DNA of 64,000 nucleotides from Actinobacillus suis ATCC 33415 (GTDB lineage Bacteria > Pseudomonadota > Gammaproteobacteria > Enterobacterales > Pasteurellaceae). Below the pieces are notes generated by a model, which saw nothing but the letters and a program-made list of their open reading frames with translations, ran no database searches and was not told the DNA's origin. The translations under genes were made by a program, and so were the position numbers. The stretch lies in the NCBI RefSeq assembly GCF_000739435.1, contig NZ_CP009159.1, positions 558,001 to 622,000 of the forward strand, written 5' to 3'. Every line of letters begins with the position of its first letter. Position 1 is the first letter of the stretch. Positions 15,550 through 26,332 of this stretch are shown piece by piece.

Positions 15550-17698
15550 TGACCAGTTAGCAAAAACGAACGCTTTCAACGATTGGATTATTCTAGCAGG
15601 AAGAGACGTACATAAAGCCTATTACCGATGGAATAAAGAGACTAACCATTCAGAAGCAGGCAAAGGCGAAAGATGGGCATTAATTCGTGATAGCTTCAAG
15701 CTAGGCAATGATATGATTCCGTGCTTGTTGGATAGCAAAGATTTGGGCCAATTAGACCGCTTGTTACTTGCGCCGGCAGCACAACGATTCATTAAAATAT
15801 TCCAAGTGGGGGAACTCCCCACTTTGGCGAAAGATAAAGATGATTTTCGCACCCGAGTATTGATGAACCTCGCAGAACATTGCCCGAATCTTACCGCCGT
15901 AGAATGGCTAGATGAAGGCTTTAATACGGAAAACCTAACCAGCGAATATCAGCGCATTAAGAACGGACAGCACGCTACCGCAGAGCTTTTAGAGCAACGC
16001 ACACTTAACCCCGAAGATGATACCGCTCCACGTGTAGAAATGCGTAAGCGTGGCGGATTAAAAGGCTTGTACTATGTTACTACTCGTATTGTGGACGGTG
16101 AGAAAGTCGAAAGCGAAAAATGGTTATCCGATTTTGTCGAGGTCATCGGACTAGGCAAAGGAGAAAGTGAACATTTCATTATTTTGCAAAAAGAGAAGCA
16201 AGAACGACCGCTTGTTATGCCGCTAAAAGATATTGGTGAGCGTGACGGCTGGCAGTATTTGAAACGTAATGATGTGACGGTAACTACTAAGCAAGCACTA
16301 CGGGCGGAATTAGCCGATTATTTGCAATTTAAAAGCCGAACCGCCAAGCAGTATTACATTACCGACAAAACCGGCTGGAATGAAGATTTAACCGCTTTTA
16401 CCTTGCCAAACGGGGAAACCTTAGGGCAACCGCAAACCCCGACCATTTTCCGCAATTTAACGCAGAATATCGAAGGATATAGAGTAAGCGGAACAACAGC
16501 GGACTGGGTGGAGAATATCGGGCGTTATTGCGTAGGTAATCCGTCGATGATGTTATCGATTGGCGTGGCATTAAGTGCGCCATTATTGAAACCTTTAGAG
16601 GCGGACGGCTACGGCGTACACCTTTACGAAGATTCAACATTCGGTAAAACAACCGCTTTAAATATCGCTTCCTCAATTTACGGACACCCAAGAGAAACTC
16701 GTACAGCATGGAACGCTACACCGTTGGCCTTACAGAACGAAGCCTTTAGCCGTAACGGGCTATTTATGCCGTTAGATGAAATCAGCGAAGCCAGTCCGAA
16801 AGCCGTCGCACAGACCGCTTATAGCTTGTTTAACGGACAAGGGAAGTTACAAGGTGCGAAAGAAGGTGGAAATCGCAAGTCGATTAAATGGCTAGTAGCG
16901 AATCTCTCCACCGGTGAGGAAGGTTTAGAGAGCTACCTCAAGCAACAAGGGATAAAGGTCAATGCCGGCCAATTAGTCCGCTTACTCAATATCCCGATGA
17001 AACGAGCGACAGAGTTTCACGGCTTGGCGGACGGTAAAACGCACGCTGACGCGCTCAATGCAAACGTCATGCGCTATTTTGGTGCGGTGGGTGTAGATTG
17101 GCTCACTTATCTAGTCCAAGCGGAAAAAAGCGCATTGAGAGCGTTATACGACAAAGTAAAACAATCTCGATTAAAGAGCTTGCCGGATAATTCAGAACCT
17201 CAAATTAAGCGGGTGATGGCGGATAGATTCGCCCTCATTGAAACCGCCTTATTATTGGCTAAGGATATCTTACAATGGACGGAAAAGGATATATCAAACG
17301 CTATCACGGCTAACTTCAATGAATGGGTAAACGCTTATGGCTGGCACTCGAAAAAGCATACACAGATCATTGAACAAGTGAACGGTTGGCTATTGGTAAA
17401 TGCTGATACTCGTTTTGAAGAGTTTCCACCGGACGGCACACAGAAGCCTATCAGCAATAAAGCCGGTTATCGACTGGTAGAAGATGACCGTTATTTTGTC
17501 TTCAAAAGCGTATTTGAAGATGAAGCCTTACAAGGGCAGACGAAAGAGGTTGCACTTCCGGTATTAGTTAAAGCGGGCATTCTTCATAAGGGAGAGGGCA
17601 ACGGCTACGCATACCTCCAACGAATACCACACAAGATCAACCCAAAGAGAACCCGAGCTTATCTGATAGAGATTCTCAATGAGAATAGCGACGAATAG
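15527..17698 (+). CDS. DUF927-type primase/helicase-like replication protein
   Basis: The 723-residue protein matches the DUF927 pattern: an N-terminal toprim/primase-like half, then VSGTTADWVENIGRYCVGNP and an ATPase core with Walker A region LYEDSTFGKTTAL (about residues 367-379) and Walker B region LFMPLDEI (about 412-419). The first Gly of the Walker A consensus is replaced by Glu, but GKTT is kept. Such proteins are the replication initiators/helicases of P4-like and PICI satellites. GAGGTGG lies upstream of the ATG. The 12-copy iteron cluster starts about 130 bases after its stop, as expected if it acts on that origin. Two uptake signals lie inside the gene. Confidence 0.85.
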   Translation: MNKIRFYDDQLAKTNAFNDWIILAGRDVHKAYYRWNKETNHSEAGKGERWALIRDSFKLGNDMIPCLLDSKDLGQLDRLLLAPAAQRFIKIFQVGELPTLAKDKDDFRTRVLMNLAEHCPNLTAVEWLDEGFNTENLTSEYQRIKNGQHATAELLEQRTLNPEDDTAPRVEMRKRGGLKGLYYVTTRIVDGEKVESEKWLSDFVEVIGLGKGESEHFIILQKEKQERPLVMPLKDIGERDGWQYLKRNDVTVTTKQALRAELADYLQFKSRTAKQYYITDKTGWNEDLTAFTLPNGETLGQPQTPTIFRNLTQNIEGYRVSGTTADWVENIGRYCVGNPSMMLSIGVALSAPLLKPLEADGYGVHLYEDSTFGKTTALNIASSIYGHPRETRTAWNATPLALQNEAFSRNGLFMPLDEISEASPKAVAQTAYSLFNGQGKLQGAKEGGNRKSIKWLVANLSTGEEGLESYLKQQGIKVNAGQLVRLLNIPMKRATEFHGLADGKTHADALNANVMRYFGAVGVDWLTYLVQAEKSALRALYDKVKQSRLKSLPDNSEPQIKRVMADRFALIETALLLAKDILQWTEKDISNAITANFNEWVNAYGWHSKKHTQIIEQVNGWLLVNADTRFEEFPPDGTQKPISNKAGYRLVEDDRYFVFKSVFEDEALQGQTKEVALPVLVKAGILHKGEGNGYAYLQRIPHKINPKRTRAYLIEILNENSDE

Positions 17699-17717
17699 CC
17701 ATATCATTAAACTACAT

Positions 17718-17747
17718 TCAGACCGCCATTATTGGCGGTTTTTTTGT
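17718..17747 (+). terminator. Terminator after the primase gene
   Basis: CCGCC and GGCGG with an ATTATT loop, followed by seven T. Confidence 0.85.
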
Positions 17748-17785
17748 TATGCTTTATTGTTTATAAAATGCACTTTTTATACAAC

Positions 17786-18119
17786 CTGTATAAATTTATT
17801 CTCCCTTTCTATTAGGAAGCATATTTTTAATAGTCCAATAGTCCAAAACACCCTTTTTAAGGTATGAAATCATTATATATCAATAAGTTAGATGTAAAAT
17901 TATTGGACTATCATTGGACTAAAATCACCGTTTTTGGACTAAAATACCCCCTTTTTGGACTAAATGCTTAAGCTAAAAAAATAAAAGAGCCAAAAAACAT
18001 TTAGTCCAAAAACCACCTAAAATAGTCCAAAATGTAAAAAAATAGTCCAAAAAATTTTATGTAACCTATTGAATATAAAAAGAAAAGTTGGATTTTGGAC
18101 TAATTGGACTATTGGACTA
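17786..18119 (+). repeat. Right iteron cluster, candidate replication origin: 178-bp repeat copy plus six more iterons
   Basis: The first 177 bases copy 9230-9407 with six iterons. Further TAGTCCAA lie at 18002, 18023 and 18043, and TTGGACTA at 18095, 18104 and 18112. Altogether there are 12 copies in about 290 bases of AT-rich DNA with both orientations present. Iterons plus AT-rich DNA beside a replication protein gene is the classic layout of an initiator-bound origin. Confidence 0.8.
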
Positions 18120-18139
18120 CGAATTTTTCCTTATATAAT
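18112..18139 (+). promoter_or_regulatory. Promoter overlapping the last iteron
   Basis: TTGGAC (18112-18117, part of the last iteron) and TATAAT (18134-18139) are 16 bases apart. An initiator bound to the iteron would block this promoter. Confidence 0.45.
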
Positions 18140-18155
18140 AGAGAGGGTGGAAGGT

Positions 18156-18209
18156 ATGAAAATCTTATACAGTGGTTTTATGACTGCCACTACAAAGCTT
18201 TTAGTATAA
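18156..18209 (+). CDS. Possible 17-residue leader peptide
   Basis: ATG at 18156 with GGAAGG upstream opens 17 codons (MKILYSGFMTATTKLLV) before TAA. AGTGG and CCACT inside it form a small hairpin. Its position behind the iteron-overlapping promoter is the only support for it being real. Confidence 0.25.
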   Translation: MKILYSGFMTATTKLLV

Positions 18210-18215
18210 AAGGTA

Positions 18216-18290
18216 CTCCTGAGGGGATACCCTTTCCACGGGGTTGGGGCCGCGCGGTTTTCGGCAGATTTTACGATTTTTAGGCATCAT
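18216..18290 (+). other. GC-rich segment resembling a lambda-type cos site
   Basis: Within otherwise AT-rich DNA, CACGGGGTTGGGGCCGCG followed by CGGTTTTCGGCAGATTTT resembles lambda cosN (ACGGGG, then CGCGGGTTTTCG) by eye. An imperfect dyad GGTACTCC/GGGGATACC lies just upstream. A satellite that carries terS would need a cos or pac site for packaging. Confidence 0.4.
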
Positions 18291-18549
18291 CATCATTTAA
18301 AAATATTTTCATTGAGCAATAAGCTACTACACTCTAGGAACAAGCCGGCATAAGGCTTTTACCTCATTTTATAAGAAACCTTCCATTCAGCACAAAGGCT
18401 TAAAAGATGGCGATTGATGTCGAATTAGGTATAAGCCGTCGGCTGACACCTCTCCTAAGTTAGAGGATGTTAGGAGACAAACAAAGAACTAACTTTCTTA
18501 CGCTAAAGAATTGGTTATAAAGTAGGCTAATTGGTGGGTGACTTTTTGA
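18291..18549 (+). other. Non-coding right end of the element
   Basis: I find no credible gene in these 260 bases. They carry no recognised repeat apart from what is listed separately. Confidence 0.4.
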
Positions 18550-18572
18550 TTTAGTTATACGTTTAGTTATAC
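18550..18572 (+). repeat. Right-end pair of TTTAGTTATAC arm-type sites
   Basis: Two TTTAGTTATAC copies with the same 12-base period and the same trailing CGGA as at 7902-7927, about 55 bases before the right att copy. A third, shorter TTTAGTTATA lies at 18761-18770. Confidence 0.7.
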
Positions 18573-18625
18573 GGAATAACTTTGGTTTTGCTTGGGGTGT
18601 TGTGTTGCAATGCTTTGTGTGGGTT

Positions 18626-18709
18626 GGTTCAAACTCGGTAGGGGGCCAACTTAACTTTTCTACTCTTTCGTCTTCTTACGTTTTCTTATTCTCAAGCCTT
18701 GATTTTACT
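18626..18709 (+). repeat. Right attachment copy (attR), decayed
   Basis: An imperfect copy of the tRNA 3' end (GGTTCAAACTCGGTAGGGGG then CCAACTT) and of the 60 bases following it at the left end. The tRNA part has lost bases and would not make a functional acceptor stem. Confidence 0.7.
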
Positions 18710-18775
18710 GTCTTTTATTTCTTTTTCCCGCATTGTGTTTTTGTACGTGTAACTACAAAATTTAGTTATATTTCT

Positions 18776-19006
18776 TTATTGGTTTAATGTGACCGGCAGC
18801 ATTAACGTATCAAGCACAAAACTTAGTGGTAAATCAACCACTGCCGGAATACTCAAAATTCCGCCGCTTTGGATAGCTTTGAAGTCTTTGCTGACTCCGG
18901 CATAAGCCGAATAATCGCCTTCTGATAGGCTGATGATAGTGCCGCAAGCGGTTAAATTTTGGCTAAAAATTGCAATTGCAGTGAGTTTTAGAAATAAAGT
19001 CTTCAT
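18776..19006 (-). CDS. YceK/YidQ-like small lipoprotein (DUF1375)
   Basis: A 76-residue lipoprotein with signal peptide and lipobox LTAC (Cys at residue 21), then GTIISLSEGDYSAYAGVSKD and LSIPAVVDLPLSFVLDTLML as in the YceK/YidQ family. Function is unknown. AGGGGAAC precedes the ATG. It is the first chromosomal gene to the right of the element; its stop lies about 65 bases from the attR copy. Confidence 0.85.
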   Translation of the reverse strand: MKTLFLKLTAIAIFSQNLTACGTIISLSEGDYSAYAGVSKDFKAIQSGGILSIPAVVDLPLSFVLDTLMLPVTLNQ

Positions 19007-19081
19007 TTTGTTCCCCTAATTGCCGATTATTCTAGCTCAATTTTGATAAAATCCCACCCGATAGACTGAATTTTGAGGTAG

Positions 19082-20203
<1,122 letters not shown>

Positions 20204-20224
20204 ATAGCAGATTCTTCAGTATAA

Positions 20225-20285
20225 ACAAGCGGTCGAAATGTGAAGTTTTTTTGCAAATTTCTTTCAAATTTCGACCGTTTTTCTT
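20225..20285 (+). terminator. Inverted uptake-signal terminator after leuB
   Basis: ACAAGCGGTCGAAAT and ATTTCGACCG form a stem followed by TTTTTCTTT. It is one of several paired uptake signals that double as terminators. Confidence 0.75.
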
Positions 20286-20326
20286 TATGTTTAATGTAGA
20301 AAATGATATTTAATTTATAAAATTAA

Positions 20327-20722
20327 TTAACCGTCAATTTCTTCACCTGTTTCATCCCATTTAAAGTTGAGCGCGATAGAGTTTAAGCAGAAACGTAAAC
20401 CTGTCGGCGGAGGCCCGTCATTAAATACGTGCCCCATATGCGAATCACAGTTACCGCAACGAATCTCGGTTCGATGACGACCTAAACTATAGTCATCTAG
20501 ATAACGTAATGCATCGTCTGAAACTGCTTCGTAGAAACTTGGCCAACCGCAACCGGCGTCAAATTTAGTATCAGAACGGAATAATGCATTGTGGCAACGA
20601 GCGCAACGATAAGTCCCGATGCGTTCTTCATGTAGAAATTTACCGGTAAACGGTATTTCGGTGCCGTGATTAATTAGGATTTCAACTTGTTCTTCCGTTA
20701 GTTCATCAATATCTTTAATCAT
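20327..20722 (-). CDS. msrB: Peptide methionine-(R)-S-oxide reductase MsrB
   Basis: MsrB repairs the R-epimer of methionine sulfoxide in oxidised proteins. At 131 residues it is the cytosolic single-domain form. The Zn-binding pairs CARCHN and CGNCDS, the GCGWPSF segment and the catalytic Cys in RFCLNSIAL are present. TAGGAG lies five bases before the ATG at 20722; a GTG two codons earlier is unlikely. It is divergent from gapA. Confidence 0.96.
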   Translation of the reverse strand: MIKDIDELTEEQVEILINHGTEIPFTGKFLHEERIGTYRCARCHNALFRSDTKFDAGCGWPSFYEAVSDDALRYLDDYSLGRHRTEIRCGNCDSHMGHVFNDGPPPTGLRFCLNSIALNFKWDETGEEIDG

Positions 20723-20796
20723 ATTCACTCCTAAGATAGAAATTTTTCTCCAATTCTACCGTTTTTTTACCACTTTAGCGTTACAAATTTTAAAAT

Positions 20797-20812
20797 TTTG
20801 ACATAGATCACA
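20797..20812 (+). promoter_or_regulatory. Possible CRP or FNR site upstream of gapA
   Basis: TTTGA-N6-TCACA differs from the CRP consensus TGTGA-N6-TCACA at one position and also resembles an FNR box. It lies about 80 bases upstream of the expected gapA start. Confidence 0.35.
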
Positions 20813-20849
20813 AAAAATTTATCTGTTATATTTGTTTCGGTTCTTTTAG

Positions 20850-20880
20850 TTGTAAGTCATACTGGAGTATGTGCTATAAT
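20850..20880 (+). promoter_or_regulatory. gapA promoter
   Basis: TGCTATAAT (20872-20880) is a perfect extended -10; TTGTAA at 20850 is a possible -35. A leader of about 60 bases follows. Confidence 0.6.
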
Positions 20881-20932
20881 TCAGGTACTTCTTAAAGCAT
20901 TAGAAGAACAATTTTGTTTAACTTTAATATAG

Positions 20933-21949
<1,017 letters not shown>

Positions 21950-21969
21950 TCTTAGTTAGTTTGATATAT

Positions 21970-22007
21970 TAACGCCACTCTTAGTTTAAGAGTGGCGTTT
22001 TTGTTTT
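21970..22007 (+). terminator. gapA terminator
   Basis: AACGCCACTCTTA and TAAGAGTGGCGTT form a stem followed by a T-run. Confidence 0.9.
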
Positions 22008-22139
22008 TAATCGATTGGATTTTGTTATCCAGCGGTAAATTAAGTTAAAAACTAAGCAGTTTTGCTATTCAAGAAAATTAGTCATTGAAGTCTGGTAGGC
22101 TTTTTTGTTATATTTATAAATATTTTTGCTCCTTTGTGA

Positions 22140-23246
<1,107 letters not shown>

Positions 23247-23269
23247 TTCCGCTTTTAATTGATATGAAC

Positions 23270-23312
23270 GATCATAATGGATAATGACAGTAAATGCTCA
23301 TTATCCATTGTT
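23270..23312 (+). other. Inverted repeat in the mreB-mreC gap
   Basis: AATGGATAATGA and TCATTATCCATT enclose ten bases and form a strong stem without a long T-run. It is a candidate for partial termination or RNA processing that lowers mreC expression relative to mreB. Confidence 0.6.
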
Positions 23313-23350
23313 CATTATCACTCACCTTAATTTCATTTAAAAATTTAACA

Positions 23351-24403
23351 ATGAAACCAATTTTTGCTAAAGCCCCTTCACTAGGTACTCGCCTATTTCT
23401 TGCAATCATAATCTCTATAGCGTTAATTGCCTTTGATGGACGCAGTAGTGCGCTGATCCAATTCCGAAATATGCTTGAAACTGCTATTGGCGGTTTATAC
23501 TATTTTTCAAATACACCTCGTTCGGTACTTGATGGCGTAAGTAATAATTTTATTGATAACAGTAAATTACAGTTAGAGAATCGAGCTTTAAAAGAGCAAT
23601 TACGTGAGAAAAATGCGGATCTTTTATTACTGGATCAGTTAAAAGTTGAAAACCAGCGTTTACGTTTATTACTCAGTTCTCCGCTTCGTCAAGATGAATA
23701 TAAGAAGATTACTGAAGTGTTGACTGCAGAGATGGATGCCTATCGCCAACAAGTGATTATCAATCGTGGTAAGAGCGATGGTGCTTTTGTTGGGCAGCCG
23801 GTTATTGATGAGCGTGGTGTTGTTGGTCAAGTTATCTCGGTTGGAGAAAATAGTAGCCGTGTTTTATTGATTACGGATGTGACCCATGCCGTGCCGGTAC
23901 AAGTATTGCGTAATGACGTGCGTGGTATTGCAAATGGAACGGGGCATAATGATGAGTTATTTATTGATAATTTACCTCGTTCGGTCGATGTAATTAAAGG
24001 TGATGTGCTGGTGACATCTGGTTTAGGTGGACGATTCCCTGAAGGCTATCCGGTCGCCATTGTGGAAGCAGTTAAAAATGATACGCAGAGCCAATTCGCT
24101 CGTATTGTTGCTCGACCGTTAGCTTCTTTTGATCGTTTACGCTATTTATTATTATTGTGGCCGACAAGCGAAGAGTTACGTAAAGCACAAAGTCTTTCGC
24201 CGCAGCAAGTGAGAGAGGTTGTTGAAGAACGCCGCAATAGCTTGAATCCATTAGATTTATTAAAGAAAAACAAAAAAGAGCAGATTCGAGATGAGCAGCC
24301 AAAAGAGGAGCTTCCGGAGAATAGTGATGAGCCGGTAAATCCAGCTTCTCAGCCAGAAGTTGATAATGATGAAAACCACCATACTGAACAAGGAGCGGAA
24401 TAA
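23351..24403 (+). CDS. mreC: Rod shape-determining protein MreC
   Basis: MreC is a bitopic inner membrane protein linking MreB to periplasmic elongasome enzymes. The 350-residue product has one membrane helix (about residues 8-27), a periplasmic coiled coil (about 60-100, NRALKEQLREKNADLLLLDQ) and the beta-rich MreC core with INRGKSDGAFVGQPVIDERG. The last 60 residues are charged and Pro/Glu-rich. The ATG at 23351 is preferred because the membrane helix follows directly; an upstream in-frame ATG at 23294 lies in the hairpin region. mreD starts at its stop (TAATG). Confidence 0.95.
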   Translation: MKPIFAKAPSLGTRLFLAIIISIALIAFDGRSSALIQFRNMLETAIGGLYYFSNTPRSVLDGVSNNFIDNSKLQLENRALKEQLREKNADLLLLDQLKVENQRLRLLLSSPLRQDEYKKITEVLTAEMDAYRQQVIINRGKSDGAFVGQPVIDERGVVGQVISVGENSSRVLLITDVTHAVPVQVLRNDVRGIANGTGHNDELFIDNLPRSVDVIKGDVLVTSGLGGRFPEGYPVAIVEAVKNDTQSQFARIVARPLASFDRLRYLLLLWPTSEELRKAQSLSPQQVREVVEERRNSLNPLDLLKKNKKEQIRDEQPKEELPENSDEPVNPASQPEVDNDENHHTEQGAE

Positions 24404-24891
24404 TGCGAGCGAACCCAATTTTTCAAATTTTGGTATTAATCTCGATTTTTATGATTGCGTTCGTGTTAGAGATTATGCCTTGGCCTATTGGGTTTCAAGG
24501 TTTAAGACCGAACTGGGTGGTTTTGGTTCTGATTTATTGGGCATTAGCATTGCCAAATAAGGTAAGTGTCGGAACAGCATTTGTCGCAGGAATTATTTGG
24601 GATCTTGTATTAGGATCTATTTTGGGTATTCATGCGTTAGTACTGTCAATTGCTATTTATTTTGTAGCAAAATATCATTTGATACTGCGTAATCTCTCAT
24701 TATGGTTACAAGCTATTTTAGTGATGCTGTATGTGATTGCTATTCGTTTCTTAATTTATTTCGTAGAGCTTGTATTACATAGTGCGGAATTTAATTCACA
24801 AGAAATTTTAGGTGCAATTATTAGCGGTATTTTATGGCCATGGATTTTCTTATTAATGCGCCATATTCGTCGTCAGTTAGGACTCCGCTAA
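24403..24891 (+). CDS. mreD: Rod shape-determining protein MreD
   Basis: A 162-residue polytopic inner membrane protein with about five hydrophobic segments (for example [20 protein letters not shown] and [19 protein letters not shown]). [20 protein letters not shown] is the MreD family hallmark. It is translationally coupled to mreC, with AAGGAG within the mreC end. Confidence 0.95.
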   Translation: MRANPIFQILVLISIFMIAFVLEIMPWPIGFQGLRPNWVVLVLIYWALALPNKVSVGTAFVAGIIWDLVLGSILGIHALVLSIAIYFVAKYHLILRNLSLWLQAILVMLYVIAIRFLIYFVELVLHSAEFNSQEILGAIISGILWPWIFLLMRHIRRQLGLR

Positions 24892-24902
24892 GGAGATGTC
24901 AA

Positions 24903-26243
24903 ATGAGTAGCTTATCTTTTGATTTTTCTGAAGATTTTCGTCCTTTACCCGCCAGAATGCGTCCACGCACTCTGGCGGAATACATTGGGCAATCCCATCT
25001 TATCGGAGAGGGGAAACCTCTCCGCCGTGCCATTGAAGCAGGGCATTCTCACTCCATGATCTTCTGGGGACCACCTGGCACAGGTAAAACCACATTAGCT
25101 GAAATTATTGCTCATCATTTTGATGCAGAAGTTGAACGTCTTTCTGCGGTAACAAGCGGTGTTAAAGAAATTCGAGAAGCAATTGAACGCGCAAAATTGA
25201 ACCGTCAAACCGGCAGACGCACTTTATTATTTGTAGATGAAGTACATCGTTTTAATAAAAGCCAGCAGGATGCGTTTTTACCGCATATTGAAGATGGGAC
25301 GATTATTTTCATCGGTGCCACCACAGAAAACCCTTCCTTTGAATTAAATAATGCGTTGCTTTCCCGAGCTAGAATTTATATTTTAAAACCATTACAAGCG
25401 GTCGAAATTCACCAAATTTTGCAAAATGCGCTATTAGATAAAGAACGTGGGTTAGGTAATGAATCTTTTGTTCTGGAAGATGATGTTTTAACGTTATTGG
25501 CTGACTATGTAAATGGTGATGGTCGTTATGCATTAAATTGTTTAGAGCTTATGTCGGATATGGCGGAACAAGGCATTCATGGCAAAATTTTAAATAAAAC
25601 GCTGCTCACAGAAGTCTTAGGTGAACGCCAAGCTCGTTTTGATAAAGGCGGTGATCGTTTTTATGATCTGATTTCCGCATTACATAAGTCGGTGAGAGGA
25701 TCTTCGCCGGATGGTGCATTGTATTGGTATGCCAGAATTTTAACTGCGGGAGGCGATCCTTTATATGTTGCACGTAGATTACTGGCGATAGCTTCCGAAG
25801 ATATCGGCAATGCAGATCCAAGAGCAATGCAAATTGCGATTAATGCTTGGGATTGTTATACCCGGGTCGGTGCTTATGAAGGTGAAAGAGCGATTGCTCA
25901 AGCTATTATTTATTTGGCAGTAGCACCTAAAAGTAATGCGGTATATAACGCTTTTAATGAAGCGAAGCAATTAGCCAAAGAGGCGAAAGATTATGATGTA
26001 CCGGAGCATTTACGCAATGCGCCAACGAAACTAATGAAGTCTTTGGGCTATGGTGCAGAATATCGCTATGCACATCATGAACCTAACGCTTATGCTGCCG
26101 GTGAGAATTATTTTCCTCCTGAATTGAAGGATACGCAGTTTTACCACCCGACAGAAAGAGGCATGGAAAAACAGATAAAAGAAAAAATGTTATGGCTGAG
26201 AGCACAAGATGCGGCAAGTGCAAAGCAACGGTATAAGCGGTAA
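24903..26243 (+). CDS. rarA: Replication-associated recombination AAA+ ATPase RarA (MgsA)
   Basis: RarA is a clamp-loader-like AAA+ protein acting at stalled replication forks. The 446-residue product has Walker [13 protein letters not shown], Walker [17 protein letters not shown] and sensor 1 [19 protein letters not shown], and a C-terminal tetramerisation domain. AAGGAG lies six bases before the ATG at 24903, 11 bases after mreD. A uptake signal lies inside the gene at about 25394, and the TAA stop itself forms part of another (AAGCGGTAA). Confidence 0.96.
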   Translation: MSSLSFDFSEDFRPLPARMRPRTLAEYIGQSHLIGEGKPLRRAIEAGHSHSMIFWGPPGTGKTTLAEIIAHHFDAEVERLSAVTSGVKEIREAIERAKLNRQTGRRTLLFVDEVHRFNKSQQDAFLPHIEDGTIIFIGATTENPSFELNNALLSRARIYILKPLQAVEIHQILQNALLDKERGLGNESFVLEDDVLTLLADYVNGDGRYALNCLELMSDMAEQGIHGKILNKTLLTEVLGERQARFDKGGDRFYDLISALHKSVRGSSPDGALYWYARILTAGGDPLYVARRLLAIASEDIGNADPRAMQIAINAWDCYTRVGAYEGERAIAQAIIYLAVAPKSNAVYNAFNEAKQLAKEAKDYDVPEHLRNAPTKLMKSLGYGAEYRYAHHEPNAYAAGENYFPPELKDTQFYHPTERGMEKQIKEKMLWLRAQDAASAKQRYKR

Positions 26244-26290
26244 GATTTTTGAATTTTTTGCAAAATTTTAGTGAAATTTGACCGCTTGTT
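26235..26290 (+). terminator. Inverted uptake-signal pair after rarA
   Basis: AAGCGGT (overlapping the rarA stop) and AAATTTGACCGCTTGTTTT; weak stem, T-rich tail. Confidence 0.5.
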
Positions 26291-26332
26291 TTGGTTAAAC
26301 AATATGAATTTATAGTTTAAGAAATAGAAAAT

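Noticed and set aside
17679..17867. Open frame of 62 codons after the primase gene
   Set aside because: It runs through a terminator and into the iteron block with no ribosome site.
18602..18787. Open frame of 61 codons across the right att copy
   Set aside because: Low-complexity Phe/Ser/Val-rich translation of T-rich DNA, overlapping the YceK-like gene end; no family features.
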